Below are positions 47,413 through 59,919 of a stretch of 64,000 nucleotides of DNA, piece after piece (the first letter of the stretch is position 1; each line of letters begins with the position of its first letter). The position numbers were made by a program, and so were the translations under genes. This DNA comes from Hypericum androsaemum (Eukaryota > Streptophyta > Magnoliopsida > Malpighiales > Hypericaceae), in NCBI GenBank assembly GCA_963995505.1, contig OZ023192.1, positions 1,766,001 through 1,830,000 on the forward strand, in the 5' to 3' direction. The notes beneath the pieces were generated by a model. It searched no databases. It was not told the DNA's origin and was given only the letters and a program-made list of their open reading frames with translations.

Positions 47413-48341
47413 GATACTTTTGAGTTCTTGGAAGTCTATTGTAGAGCGAAAGAGCTTGGAAGGTTTGCCTCTGGTAGCTGAAAAGCTCAAATATATGAGG
47501 GCTGATTCATCGGAGAAGGAAAAGCAAAGAATAAAATGCAAATAGCGAGGAAGGCAAAAGCTAGAGGAAAAGAATCTAGCTTGATGGAAATCAAAGATTA
47601 CCAATCCAAGGAACGCATAGCACTGGGTCCCGACAGAGGCATTGCTTTGGTCGGCAAAAGACCGACGCTGTTCAAAAAAAAAAAGTATCACGAGCTGCTT
47701 ATCTTGGCAGATGTATCAGTGAAATATTAATCACAGGGAAACAAGGTCTTATTGGTTCAAATCATTATCAGGATCAGCATTTATGCAGACATCATTATGG
47801 TCAGACCGAAGCCGGGAAAGCTGCAGAATGCCTTACAAGGATCATCATGTCTTGCAGTTATCATTAGCGCTTCAGGCAAGGAACAGAAGTTTGTGTCAAG
47901 GTATTCCTTTCAACAAAACATGATTGATCAATAAGCTACATCATGGAAGCTTGAGAGAGAGAAGAACCTGAAGAGAAGAATTCGCGAGGCGGCTCGAATG
48001 GAAACTTATTTGTTAATCAAATTTGAGACTGTAAAGTTTACAAGTTTGGAAGAATACAAGGTTGTTATCATACACATATATGTTATCTATATCACATCCA
48101 ATACAAACAAAAACATTCCCAAGTACAAGATATCATGTTTTTTCATCCTTTTTTTCTATCAAGGCCAAGGGATTCTGGCCTTCTTCACAAAGTTTTGTTC
48201 CCCGCACGGATTCCTGTAAGTCCGACCCGCGCCCCTGCAGATTTTGCTTTACTTTCCCTTTCAAACTGATCTGAAGCCTCTAAGTGTTGTTGGAGCAAAA
48301 ATTATCCAAAGGCGTAAAGGTTTGCTTCTTGCAGTAGCTTT
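47413..48341. other. MLO upstream region and KORRIGAN 3' UTR
   Basis: Short spacer between two same-strand genes, so it should hold the MLO promoter and the KORRIGAN 3' end. No extra gene is visible; the small ORFs are antisense by-products or chance. Confidence 0.45.
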
Positions 48342-51236
48342 CTATGGCTTCCAAGGTGCTGGTGGGGGTGGTGGGGTGGGGAACATTGGTGGAACCGCCG
48401 AGAAAATAGTGTTCTTGTCAATTCCAACGCTCTTGTCGCCTGACAAGGCCACAAGGGCAGCAACCAAACCAGCGTTGCCAGCTAGCGTTGGTTCTGTATA
48501 ATTGTAGTTGGAGCGGACATCGCGGAAACCATCATGCTTGTCAGGGCCAGCAACCATAGCTCCCACGATCGTATTTGGATTTGGTTTGGAGGAGTCCCTC
48601 CATTTCCATCCTCCCTTGCAGTTGTATTTTACCTTGTTCTTGGGGATAGATGCACCTCTATGATGAACATGTCGAGGATAGTGAGCACCGAAACCAACAA
48701 CATAGCTCATTTTCTTCGGATTATTGCCCAGGATGTAATTAATCTGCAACACAAAGTAGAAATAAGCAAAATCCTTGCACATTTAGTCATATTCACTACA
48801 TCAATAAGAAAACAAGCTAACATGTTGGATCTCAAACAACATACCTGAGTTTGGGCAAATTCACGCAAGACACTAACGGTATAGAAGTGTGGCCCACAAT
48901 ACCATCCAGGCGTATCGGCCGCTTCCATATAGTCACTGAACAGGGTGGCCAAGAAAGCTGCATTTACAACGTATTGTAGTGGCTGCGGCCTTCCGTGGTT
49001 CAGCTGAATCAATCCTCCTACAAAAACATTATTCGATAGAAACTTGAGATCATGGACATCATAGAAAGCTCCAAACAAGTTATAGAGAAAATAAAAAAAA
49101 TTACCTTTGGTTCTATTGAAGCTTGTAAAAAATGGAAGATAAGAACACATGATTATTCCTGTCTGGTTATGGAATGTCCTCAAGATTTCTTCGTATGGAT
49201 ATCCGGGGCTTAAGAATAGTCTCATACGACTTAGGAGAACCTAGTCAAGTCATACAACCAAAGCACAAAATCAGTTGCCCGGAATACTACAAATGCAGAG
49301 CTTCATAAACCGAAAAGAACAGTTGAATTCGACTGTCTTGCTGTTATTTGATGAAAATGGTGCGAAGAGCACTGATAATAAAAGGGAATTAACAGAGAAA
49401 AGGAACTTCAAACAAACCTGAGCGCCGGTAAGTTTGTTATCCCAACTAAGAACACCATAGTCTGGCCCCCCCCAGAAAGCACCAGCGTGCTTTGCTAATT
49501 TAGGATTTGTTATAAGGTCGAGATAGGTATGGTTTCCAGTAGCATAATATAGCCAGGCTCCGCCCCATATGAACTCATCCCAGTAACCAGTCGAGTTGTA
49601 GAAGTTAGCAGCATCCGTACCACCAGCACTGTATCTACCCCGCTGGTCTCTTGAAAAACCGAAAAGGGTTCTGGCACCATGGACTAGTTTCTGAGAGTAG
49701 GCTTTGTCATCCTTGAAGACAATGGATCCAGCAGCCAAGGCAGCAGCCATCTCAGCAGCAAGATCTGAGCATGAGTGGCATTCAAAAACAGGTCTAACAT
49801 AATCAATATCCTCGGGTCTCATCCAGCAGTAGTGATCATTTGGAGTGGTACTTCCCCCCGAAGTATCTCCTACTCCGACCTGTCAGAAAGTGTAACACGA
49901 TTCAATAAAATGCCGCACCAACGGAATGTTCGAAAAGGAAAAACGATGGGTCGAAAAATTCCGGGAGAAGGTTATCACATGTCAAACAAACAGCAACCCA
50001 TTAGCTAAAGCACATTCTATTATCAAATGGGACGAGCAAGACTTGACAAACAAACAAGAACAACGTATCAAGGGAACACGGAATTCTACCTGAGCAACGA
50101 CTCTATCAATCTTATCGGCAGTATGATTAAATGTCTTGAGGAAATAATCAGTCCCCTCCTTGATAATATCCTTAACATGGCTTAGCTCCCCGGCTGCCTC
50201 GTACTTGGCACTATACTCGATAACACTCCAGCTCAGCATGGTGATGGTGAACGACATGGGGAAATTGAACTTGATCGCATCTCCAGCATCATAGAACCCG
50301 CCCACCAGATCCTTGTAGATCGGAGATTTTTCCGACTTCCCATCGTTGAGGCAAGAATTCCCCCTCCATGAGACATTGTTATGCTTCGGAAGCTTGCCCG
50401 CTGTCACCACACCAGCAACCGAATTAGAAGGAAACAAAAGAGAAAAACAACAAGAACCCGAATCAGATCGGATCAGATCAGATCAGATCAAGTTACTAGG
50501 ATCTGTAAACCATAACAGAAAAACAAAAACAAAAAACACTAATTTTCACAAGAAAATCTACTAACACACTTCCTTATTTAAGCTAAAGAACCCGGCTTTA
50601 TCTATTCTCAACACACTAAACCCAGCTTAGATTCATTAACTCAACAATATACATTCCCTTATAAACTCACACATCACTCTAGTTCAAATGAAGACTCCAA
50701 CATAAAGCTATCCCGCTCGAGCCTGGATTAGTCAACCCCGTATTTCCGGATCCGGTGGTCACAACTTCCACCAATAACAACAAAAAAAACCCACCAAGAG
50801 AAACCCAAAAAGAAGCAACCCTTTACTAAAAGACTCCAACTTTAAGCGACCCAAACTCACATCTCTGGGCGTTGAAGAACATGAGGGCCTTGTGGAGGGC
50901 GAGCGTGTAGTTGTCGGCGGGCGCGTGGCTGTGGTGGTGACGTGGCACGGTCTTGACGATGAGGGTGATGAAGCCGGCGATGACGCCGGAGAAGACGAGG
51001 GCGGCCAGCGTCCAGACGAAGATCTTGCGGCTGACGATGATGCATCCCAGGTCAACGTACTTCTTCTTCTTCTTCTGCTCGGCGGGGAACAGAAGCCAGC
51101 TCTGCTGGGTCTCGTCGAGCGGCCGGGACAGAGCCGCCCTGTCCAGCTCATTAAGGTTCCGGCTCCGGTCGTCGTCCGTCGCCGAGTCCGCCGCGTTTAT
51201 CTCCAGTGGGCCCCCCCATGGATCCCTCCCGTACAT
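48342..51236 (-). CDS. KOR1: KORRIGAN-type membrane-bound endo-1,4-beta-glucanase (GH9A)
   Basis: Six exons: 50861-51236, 50090-50400, 49418-49879, 49105-49240, 48845-49017 and 48342-48743; total 619 residues, the normal KOR1 size. The enzyme is a type II membrane glucanase that works with the cellulose synthase complex. The N-terminus [20 protein letters not shown] is near-diagnostic. The cytosolic tail holds a dileucine (about 48-49) and the YVDLG sorting motif (about 60). The membrane anchor is about 72-94 ([20 protein letters not shown]). The GH9 domain carries the catalytic aspartate motif GGFYDAGD (about 160-166), [11 protein letters not shown] (about 510), GPDKHDGF, and the acid glutamate in [10 protein letters not shown] (about 570). 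A proline-rich tail ([12 protein letters not shown]) closes the protein. Many N-x-S/T glycosylation sites are present. The leader is CT-rich on the gene strand. Confidence 0.97.
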
Positions 51237-52077
51237 TCTCTTAAACCTTACCCTCCCTCCTCCTCCTCTAGCTCGCTTGCTCTGGTTAGCTTTTAGATTT
51301 CTAGAGAGAGAAAGAGAGATTGGAGGATGGAGGGGGGAGAGAGAGAGAGAGAGAGGGAGAGTTTGGACTGAGAAATGGACTTATGGTGGTGGAGGTGGTG
51401 CATGCATTTGGTATTTTTCTTTTAATGAGTGGTTGATGATTATATTTTAGGATGAATTTGTTTTGTTTAATTTTTTTTTTAGCTTTTAAAATTTCAGTTT
51501 TGTTTTGAGCTTTTATAGTGAAATTGAGCATTTGTACTTGTATTCACATAGATTGGTTAGTAACCAAGGGAATCTTAAGTGATGTAAGTGTCATTATAGT
51601 TTCACTTAATGTTTTGGATATTGAATTTGAAAAAAATATGACTGGATTTATATTCGAATTAGTTAACTATGTCTGAATGTTCGATAATTGAGAGGAAAAT
51701 TACATATCATTTGATTCAGAATTGGATATAATTGGACTCTTAAATGAATTTAATAAATTTCTCAATATTTAAAATCACTTTCATTGGTATACTTAGAAAC
51801 TAATGATTTTGTATCAATAGATTATTTTATTTAGATGGGCGATAAAATTGTTTCAATTTTGACTAAGTTAGTACAATTTTTGGACGAGGTTTTATATTTT
51901 TCTACCTTTTATTTCCCCTGGTTTCCTTTCTTTTATTGTTGGCTTCTAGCAACTATACTTAATGAGAGTGAAAATTAAGTATTAGTTGGGTATTAATTTA
52001 ATTAGTGTCGGTTGAATAATTGTGGGGTCGCTGCTTATACATGTTTGGTTCTGGACAAGGACAGCCTGTCTACCGCT

Positions 52078-52124
<47 letters not shown>

Positions 52125-54065
52125 AACCTAACATCTCTCTTAACTGATTGATTAATTAAGGTAGGGAGTGTGACATTATTCATGTTTTGACTTGTCAACA
52201 ACTTTTGCCCTTTTTTCTGAAATTCGGTTGTTAATAACTTACTATCCCTTGAGTGAATTGTTTTATGTGAATCAAGAATCGTCATTAAAAATATAACACT
52301 TTTAACTACATGTCTAAATAGTTTTGTCAAACATTCAGTTAAACATAAATTAGTCGGCCTAATGTATATCCGAATAGTGCATATAAAAAAATACCATGTT
52401 TAAATGCTCATTATACGATTATTCTAGGGATATGTTGAAAATATCATAAAAAGACAAAATTCTCTTGCAAAACTACTGAGTTTTGATGTTGATGTGTGGT
52501 GGTAAGCAATAGTCATCTCGAGTCATAGGCCTAATTAACTTGTTCGATCCAAAATAATTAGTATTTGTTTTTGTTATACCACTTGGTATCTATTGTACCG
52601 ATTAATTGAGAGGATGAGATTTTTGCAATATTGCAAAGTTTCAAATAAGTACTTAACAATATAATATTCCTCTCATCTAGTTGATAAAAGTATTTGTTGT
52701 AATTAGTCTTCTCTTTTATTAATAATTACCTTAATTGATTATACACTCAATTACCTCAAATAATTGCGTATAATTATCTCAGAACTCTACACTCAATTGC
52801 TGTACTCTTTTTAGCATTTTTTTATTTTTCCCCTACATTGCCTTTGCTTGCATATTGGGGTTGGGATTTTGCTTGCATTACAATTTAATCCAAAGCTAAC
52901 TACTTAGCTGCTGAAAGATGCCATGTTAACTAACGGCAGGTACCGTTTAGAAAACGGAACGGCATCTATCTGGTTTCCATTTTTGAGTTTTCCACCGACA
53001 ACTTGTCTTGATCTCTCCCCACGCCACAACTAGCGCGTGTTTGCACATTTTTAACCTCTTTCCGTAAGCAAACGGGATGGTAAATATATGTAATGGTAAA
53101 TATCCGTTGTACGAAAACGGTAAATATATTCTCTCTTTTTATGTTTTGGGATTTCACGGTAATCCAGATACATTTATTGAGTCAGTTAATTTAGATTTGA
53201 ACTGATCATGATCTTTGAATGGTGGTAAAACGCTCATAATAAATAAATAATTAATATATTGTGCTCTCATTGACTCAAGCTCGATACATATTGTTAAGTT
53301 ATAACAACTTTATTACATAATATAAATGTTTTTTGTTTTTGTTTTCTATTTTTTATTTTATAACATGTAGCATATTGAGTCGACTGATTTAAATTATTTA
53401 ACTTTAAGTTGAATAAATTTTTTGAAATATGACAAAAAAATTTCAAAAAATATATAACACTACCAGCTTAATAACAATAACATTTTCATATATAGATTTA
53501 AATGTTTGTTGATATTTTTATCTACAACACTACCAGCTTGTCAGATTCGGACAGTTCTAAAATCTCAGACGACCGAACCAGGGAAGTAACAACTAAGAAA
53601 CACCCAACTCCAGTTCTTCTAGATTGCCTAAACGGCAACACTTCTCATATGCCAGCTGGCAGATACTTTGGAAATCCTGGGCCATAAAATAAATAAAATG
53701 GGAAAGAAGGAAAAAAGAATAAAGTTGAAATTGCCCATTATTCAAAAAGCCAAAAAATATTAAAACTGTTTGCAACAATTGTTCTGTTTCTTTATTTTTT
53801 TTTGTTAACGTTTACAACCAATAAATAAAATGGGCGGAATTCACCTAAAAAATATGGGCGAAAAGTAAAGGTGAAGAAATAATTTTAGTTAAAAATATGC
53901 GATTCTAACGTTTGAAAAAAGGAAGATAAATATAGAGAAAAACTGGGTGAAATTTTTTTCCTAAATTTTGTATTATCATTTTGGAGAAAATATAGAAATA
54001 GGGTATCATTAATTACAACATTATAGCTCAATTAGGTAAAGATGGTGGAATCGGAATCCACGATA
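51237..54065. other. KORRIGAN upstream region and AT-rich intergenic DNA
   Basis: Begins with the CT-rich KORRIGAN leader (GA repeats at 51301-51360 on the plus strand). Beyond this lie AT-rich sequence and a CT microsatellite. I see no gene; ORFs such as 52966-53157 and 53502-53687 have no family features. Confidence 0.45.
52081..52121 (+). repeat. CT microsatellite
   Basis: About 20 uninterrupted CT dinucleotides. Confidence 0.95.
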
Positions 54066-54070
54066 ATAAC

Positions 54071-54308
54071 TGTAACGTCCTGTTTTCACAGATTAACACA
54101 GGTCTTTTCGTTGTCCTCACTAACACGCATCCTGAAAAATACTTCCCAGGAGGTCACCCATCCTGATCCTACTCCCGGCCAAATGCGTTTAACTATGGAG
54201 TTCTCTCAAGATGTGTGCCAGAAAAAAAGTGCACCTTATTGGTATGAATAGTACCAATCAAATCATTTAAGACTTTCAAATAGAACATATTATTCTTAGG
54301 GTATCACA
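54071..54308. mobile_element. Cassandra-type TRIM solo LTR containing 5S rRNA-like sequence
   Basis: A 238-bp segment starts TGTAACGTCCTG and ends GGGTATCACA, flanked by a perfect 5-bp target duplication ATAAC (54066-54070, 54309-54313). Inside it, a 5S rRNA-like stretch lies on the minus strand. LTRs with embedded 5S sequence are the defining trait of the plant Cassandra TRIM retrotransposons. No internal region or second LTR adjoins it, so it is a solo LTR. Confidence 0.88.
54130..54215 (-). other. 5S rRNA-derived segment within the Cassandra LTR
   Basis: The minus strand contains GATGGGTGACCTCCTGGGAA, matching the 5S internal promoter C-box, and AGTTAAACGCATTTGGCC, resembling the A-box. 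The overall order follows the 3' two-thirds of plant 5S rRNA. Several substitutions and a missing 5' part show it is not a functional rRNA gene. Confidence 0.85.
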
Positions 54309-55270
54309 ATAACGATTCAAATAGGTACAGTAAAAAACCTACAAACTACAAAGAATCCCATTTTAGTTATAAAAAAATTCATGTTAGTTCATCTACGCGA
54401 TCGAAGGTAGTTCTCGAATTTCAGGTGCTCAGTTTTATTATACCATCATATACACTGATCATGATTGACAAAAATCAAAGAAAAAATAAAGGATAAATTA
54501 CTCTCAAGTCTATGATCTTTGGTCACCCTTCTCCTAGGGTCTTTCACTTTTGAAAAATGATTGTCCCATCCCTAAGTTTTGATGATAATAGACTCTCGGG
54601 TCCTTAGAGCCAGAATATTTATTTTTCTCCAGTGAATCCCCATTTGAAATGACCAAAATACCCTCCCGCTTAAAAAACAAAAATAACATTCCCCTTCTTC
54701 CTCCAAACTCCACCCAGAACTACCTTCCCCTTTTATGGATTGATGTCCTCTGGTCGAAATCTAAGAGACGAACCTCACAATTTTAGGCTTCAAATTATAC
54801 AGGAACAATATTCATCAATCCATTATTAAAATTAAACATAAACAAAAGGACAAGCCTAAACAACATCAAACCCGTATTTCAATTTTTTCGGCAGGATTCA
54901 AAATAAAATTTAGAGCAAAAAAGCAATTCCAGGAACATAAAAAATTGGGGAAAATAAAGAATCAAACACGAACGCAATCTCGAAAACCTAATAAACCAAA
55001 CACCGGGAATTATCCCAAGGCACGAAAGATAGCAACTTCATGATTCGAGAACAAGCTCGAGGAAAGTGGTCACAGGAAAATCTAACCAATCGAAGCAAAA
55101 ATACACAAATAGGGTTAGGGTTCCAGGAGTCCTATACAAGAGGAGACGAAAGACTCGAGCTTTGGCCGGCAGAAACGAGACCAGTGGCTGGAATCCGGCG
55201 ACGTTTGGGGATCTAGGGTTTGTTTCCTCCGTAGAGGAGGAGAAAGAAAGAGGGAAAGGGAGGGAGATGG

Positions 55271-55564
55271 GGAGTCCGCGTCTGGCTGAGGACCTTCGAC
55301 ACTGCGGAGGAGGCCGCCATGGTTTACGACAATGCGGCCATCCAGCTCCCCGGGTCCGAAGCCCTAACAAACTTCATCGCCCCTCCTCCCAAGGAAGCGG
55401 AGGCGTCCTCGTTCTCCTCGCACGACCCTTTGGACAATTTGGATTTTTTATGTTTTGATTCTTTAATTAGTTTTGATTCTAGTTATGAAGATTTGAGTTT
55501 AAGTTTGGTTTTGATTGGAAGCGGGAGGAAGAGGGTGAAGGGGCAGGAGGAAGGAGATGAATAA
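55271..55564 (+). pseudogene. Captured CRF-type AP2/ERF transcription-factor fragment
   Basis: The frame beginning at 55271 reads [20 protein letters not shown], then [15 protein letters not shown]. This is the second half of an AP2/ERF DNA-binding domain (beta-3 strand and helix), closest in wording to the cytokinin response factor group. The DNA-contact first half is missing and the conserved Gly of the WLGTF motif is Arg. An ATG at 55319 lies inside the fragment. Downstream the frame continues [20 protein letters not shown] and a short acidic tail to a stop at 55564. It lies wholly inside MULE F. Confidence 0.88.
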
Positions 55565-55597
55565 AGAAAGAAAGAAGATTTTTTTTGTTTTTTAAGT

Positions 55598-55923
55598 GGG
55601 AAGGACATTTTGGTCATTCCAAGTGGGGGTTCACCGGAGAAAAAAGAATATTTCGGCTACAAGGACCCGAGAGTCTATTATCATCAAAACTTATGGACGG
55701 GACTATCATTTTTCAAAAATCAGGGACCCTAGGGAGAGAGTGACCAAAGGTCAGGGACTTGGGAAGGACATTTTGGTCATTTCAAGTGGGAGTTCACCGG
55801 AGAAAAAAGAATATTTCGGCTACAAGGACCCGAGAGTCTATTATCATCAAAACTTATGGACGGGACTATCATTTTTCAAAAATCAGGGACCCTAGGGAGA
55901 GAGTGACCAAGGTCAGGGACTTG
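55598..55923 (-). repeat. 163-bp tandem duplication of the MULE F right terminal arm
   Basis: Two direct copies begin GGGAAGGACATTTTGG at 55598 and 55761 and differ at only a few positions. Each contains the whole inner TIR phrase from the GACCCGAGAGTCTATTATCA region to the CAGGGACTTG end. The plus-strand ORFs MGRTFWSFQVGV... are by-products. Confidence 0.92.
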
Positions 55924-55946
55924 AGAGTAATTTACCCAAAAATAAA

Positions 55947-58900
55947 TGAAGAAGGCAATCAAAGCCAAGGGAAAAACAACAACAAAAAAAAGAAGATGAT
56001 GGATCACCGACAAATTTATGTGTTGGTTTGACTTTTTTTCTTTGAGGATGTGTTGGTTTGACTGGGTCCCATTTGCTTTCCTTTTCTTACATATTTCCGT
56101 GTGGAAACATATAAATTCCAGCCATCTCCTTGCTGGATGAAAACGTTTCAATAATGGACAACATGAATTAAATAATTCAGGGAAATCCCATGTCCTTACA
56201 TTCCTCGTGAGTATTATTCAATTTGTCGCTTTTTAATATATATCTGGAGGTGGATAGAAGCATTGTCACACTATATAATTATTTGGCATTATTAATCCAG
56301 GAAAAGATATGGGTATGAGTAGTAATGTTCTATGCGTTGAATATCAATTATGGACAATATCCACCGACGGACCATTCTTTAACTTAGGGAGTCGGCAAAT
56401 AAGCATGCTGGTTCAATTTTGGCCCTTATTTTGTTTAGGAGGACATTCATTTTAGGATCATGGTCTGACGCTTTTTTAATCTAAGTTTCGGTGGTTGTTT
56501 TAGAAAAAGTTTTTCAAATTGATACTTTAGTGATAGATGTTTCAAAAAATGACACTTTAAATACAAATGTTTATGAAACATCACTTCTCTCTCCTTTTAT
56601 TTTGCAATGACATGGCAAATGAGATCAACCCATACGTCTCTTGTACTCTTTCTCGAATTCAATATTAAACTGCTTAAACTTTTATGCGACCGTGTCCACC
56701 AGCAGTAGAACTTCCGCATAGTTTGAGAATGTCTCACTTGGCATGTTAGCGCAAAACGAGGAGAGAGAAAATTCAAATATCGCAGACGTGATCGTCCACA
56801 CGCGTACTAGTTAGAAAAAAATAAATAATCATGTTCGACAATTTGTCACTAAAAGTCTTAAATTTTAAAAACCTCTTTAACTAATAGTGTCATTTGAGAA
56901 AGCTCTATCAAAAAATGTTAAAAAAGAAACCACATAATAATTAATTAAAAAGTCTAAAATGTTAAAATTAACTCTTTTCTCTCTTCTATATATGGACGAT
57001 CAAGTGTATGATATCACCGCGATCGAATACATCAATTGTAAATGTTTTCTTCTAAATTATCAGGTGAGCCTAACCTCGTGTACTTTGTCATTTTGCAGTT
57101 CCTACATTCTATGGATTTCAGTGGGTAAATTGCTGAGCTTACTATTGCTCTCTGTCTATCTCCACCCTCAAAGAACTTGTTGAGTATTGCATTGGAGCTT
57201 TGTTTTTGGAACTAGAAACTAGGAAAAAATCTAGTTTACGCGTAATTTTATTACGGTAATTTGTAATATGTAACAATATTTTATCATTAATTTTTCAATA
57301 AAATTTAAGAGAGAGAAAATGAACCATGTAAAACTCACCGTTATTTGAAATTTTTTTGAAATATCAATCTTTAACCCAAGTCATATTTGTGAAAAATCAA
57401 TCATACAATTTGTAATGGGTGATTTCTAATTTGCTAATTTCCATGATTACAAACTCAAAGCCCCAACCACCAGATGCCATCCAGCCCAATTTGAAGGTTG
57501 GGCTCCCGGTTGGGCCAGGACTTTTTTCTTTTCATTTTTAAATTCTAGGCGTAAAATTTGAGTATAGCCCCAAGATTAAGTATTATTATTTGATATATTC
57601 AAGTATTTTTTTTGAAAAAAAATAAATACTAAGGTCCCATACAATTCTTCTCTCTTGAATTTTACCTAAGTTTTTTATTAGTCCTAGCAAATAACGTTGG
57701 TACTTTATCTACTATCTTGAAAGTAGACATCTGTCAATTATCATTTTGAAAGATGGTGAAGCTCTTAAAACAAAGATTTAACATTGTTGTGTTCACAAAG
57801 ATTTGGGGTAAATATGCATAGATTACATATTTACCGCCTTGCTCGAATCTAAATTAATCGGTCCAATAAATATCTGATATCAAGAGGTATAAACAAAAAA
57901 TAAATCTACAGATATTTATCCTAAATTATTGGAAGCGGGATCTTAATCCTAAAACATGATTTTATAAATATATTTCACTGAATATGACGCATATCAAATT
58001 AAAAGGAGGAATGCATTGTAGAGAGCAAGAAAAATAGTATTTAACACAACCGAATAATGTATTTTCACTCGCAACAATATTGATTATACCGAGTACCATA
58101 ACAATAAAAATTTCTACTAGCACTCCATTTGTATTTTCAAATGGCATTTAACCAACGGAGTTAGTGGTTTGTTTGTGTCAAATATTTGATGAATTTTCTA
58201 TACTAATATAGAAACTTTATCACCGGGTCAGAAATTAAACTTTAAATTTCGGTGAATTGGTTTAACTCGCCTTTTTTGACCACTAAACCCGTCGTGAGCG
58301 ACTACCAAACCGTTTTTCTAGGAAAAAGAATATACGTCCAAAATTTCCTTACCTACTGCTGTTAGGAGTTGAAATTTAGTTTGTTCATTTTCTGATTTTC
58401 TCTTTATTTCTCTCTCCTGCCTTAATCGCTGAATTGGCTCTCAAATGGCACATCAAACTTTATGCTATTATTATATCCTTAAAAAAAGCTTTATGTCATT
58501 ATAGCAGAAGGTTGGAAAAAAATATCCGTTGGATGATGAATCAGACAAAATTTGCTCTGATGAGTCTCGGAGGACCTCGTCAAACAATTTTGTGACGATT
58601 AACTGATATTAAGAATGAATCATTATCCGATCATAAATATAATTTTCTTAGTAATATTTTTCATTTGCGAGACTCTAAATTAAGACTTGCGTTCAAATCG
58701 TTAGTTTAGATAATCAATCAGATAAAATTTGCTCTGATCAGTCTCGAAGGACCTCGTCAAACAATTTTGTAGCAATGGCAATTATTGTCGAGTTTTATAT
58801 AAGTAACTTTTTATTAGTGATATATTTTCATCTACGAAATTTGAAATCAAGACTTGCGTTTATATCTAAATAATGTAAATAATCCCCAAAAAAAAATAAT

Positions 58901-59919
58901 GTGGATAATGGGTATGAAAGATGTCTGAATTGGATTTTAGAATTCTCATAGTTGACAATGTAATTTTTTTTGTAATTATGCAAGTAGGTGCTTTCTGATT
59001 CGTCGAGGCCGAACCATTTCTTAAATTCGCCTTCACACTATGTACACGGGGGGCATTATCATTCGGCTGCTAAAAACTAAATCAACTTTTATCTGCCAAG
59101 ACTAATCAACTAGGTATAATACTGCAAATAAAATCATCCAATTTATCTAGATTAAAACACCTTTTAAAAAACCACCCAATTTACGACCATTCTCAAGAAA
59201 AAAAGTTGACCAAATCATGCAATAACGCTCCGTTTGTCTTGCAGAAAATATTTTTCTTAGGAATTTATTTTTATTAGTATTGTAATTTCCATATCCAACT
59301 TATAAAATTCTGACTTCGGCAATATATCATAACAATGGGCATTAGATTACCGTGCTTTGATATCATGTTAGAATCTATATATCCAACTCAAAAATTATAA
59401 GACAATACATATGTAGAATTTTCACGCTTATAAATAATATCATCACTTTTGCAACTAATTTGTCAAATTTCTTTCCATGTCATTGAAAAAATTCAGGAAA
59501 TATTTTCCGGCAAAAAAAACCCAACTGGCAATTCTAGAGCATTTCAAATTAATGTCTACATGAAGGGTAGGTATGACCAAGATATGGACAAACTATATAA
59601 TAATGAAAGTCTCCATGTCTTATCCAAGTAGTACAATATAAGGACCGTTGACTTTGTAAAAATTGGAAGCTCGATCAACACACGCACATTTGAAATTGTC
59701 AGAGAACTGTTTCTTGCCGATATAAGTGAGAAGTTCTGCAATTATGGGTTCGAACAATGAACACTAAATAGAAATTTAATGTCTCTACGTGGACCCAAGA
59801 AGTAGACCAGACGATCGAGTTGAGCAGCTTTGAACCAACTTAAAGACAGCCTTGCTTGGATAGTTACAACCAGCATATCAGAGTTTCTACACGGTTTGCT
59901 GCTCTTGGTCGAATCATAA
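55947..59919. other. AT-rich intergenic DNA upstream of the LRR receptor kinase
   Basis: About 4 kb without a recognisable gene. It contains the 58531/58712 direct repeat (separate entry). The last about 200 bp should include the leader of the receptor-kinase gene. Confidence 0.4.
58531..58880. repeat. Diverged ~180-bp tandem direct repeat
   Basis: Two copies beginning near 58531 and 58712 share AATCAGA(C/T)AAAATTTGCTCTGAT, GGACCTCGTCAAACAATTTTGT, TTTTCAT(T/C)(T/A)(G/A)CGA and AAGACTTGCGTT in order. Confidence 0.8.

Larger units (their letters stand above)
54491..55937. mobile_element. Pack-MULE (MULE F) carrying an AP2/ERF fragment
   Basis: The left end GGATAAATTACTCTCAAGTC (54491) is inverted relative to the right end at 55937 (complement GGGTAAATTACTCTCAAGTC). 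Terminal repeat similarity of about 170 bp includes GATGATAATAGACTCTCGGG, shared with MULE A. The 9-bp duplication AAAAATAAA is perfect (54482-54490, 55938-55946). The right arm is tandemly duplicated. The interior holds an AP2/ERF-derived coding fragment and other unidentified sequence; no transposase is present. Confidence 0.93.

Noticed and set aside
50892..51450. Plus-strand ORFs of 134 and 165 residues
   Set aside because: Antisense of KORRIGAN exon 1 and its GA-rich leader.
54020..54062. tRNA-like sequence (TAGCTCAATTAGGTAAAG) next to the Cassandra LTR
   Set aside because: A box A-like string exists, but no cloverleaf or box B follows before the LTR begins.
54130..54215. Functional 5S rRNA gene
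   Set aside because: Only part of 5S is present, with substitutions, and it lies inside an LTR bounded by TGT...ACA-type ends and a 5-bp TSD.
55596..56031. Plus-strand ORFs beginning MGRTFWSFQVGV, present twice
   Set aside because: They are readings of the duplicated MULE F terminal arm.
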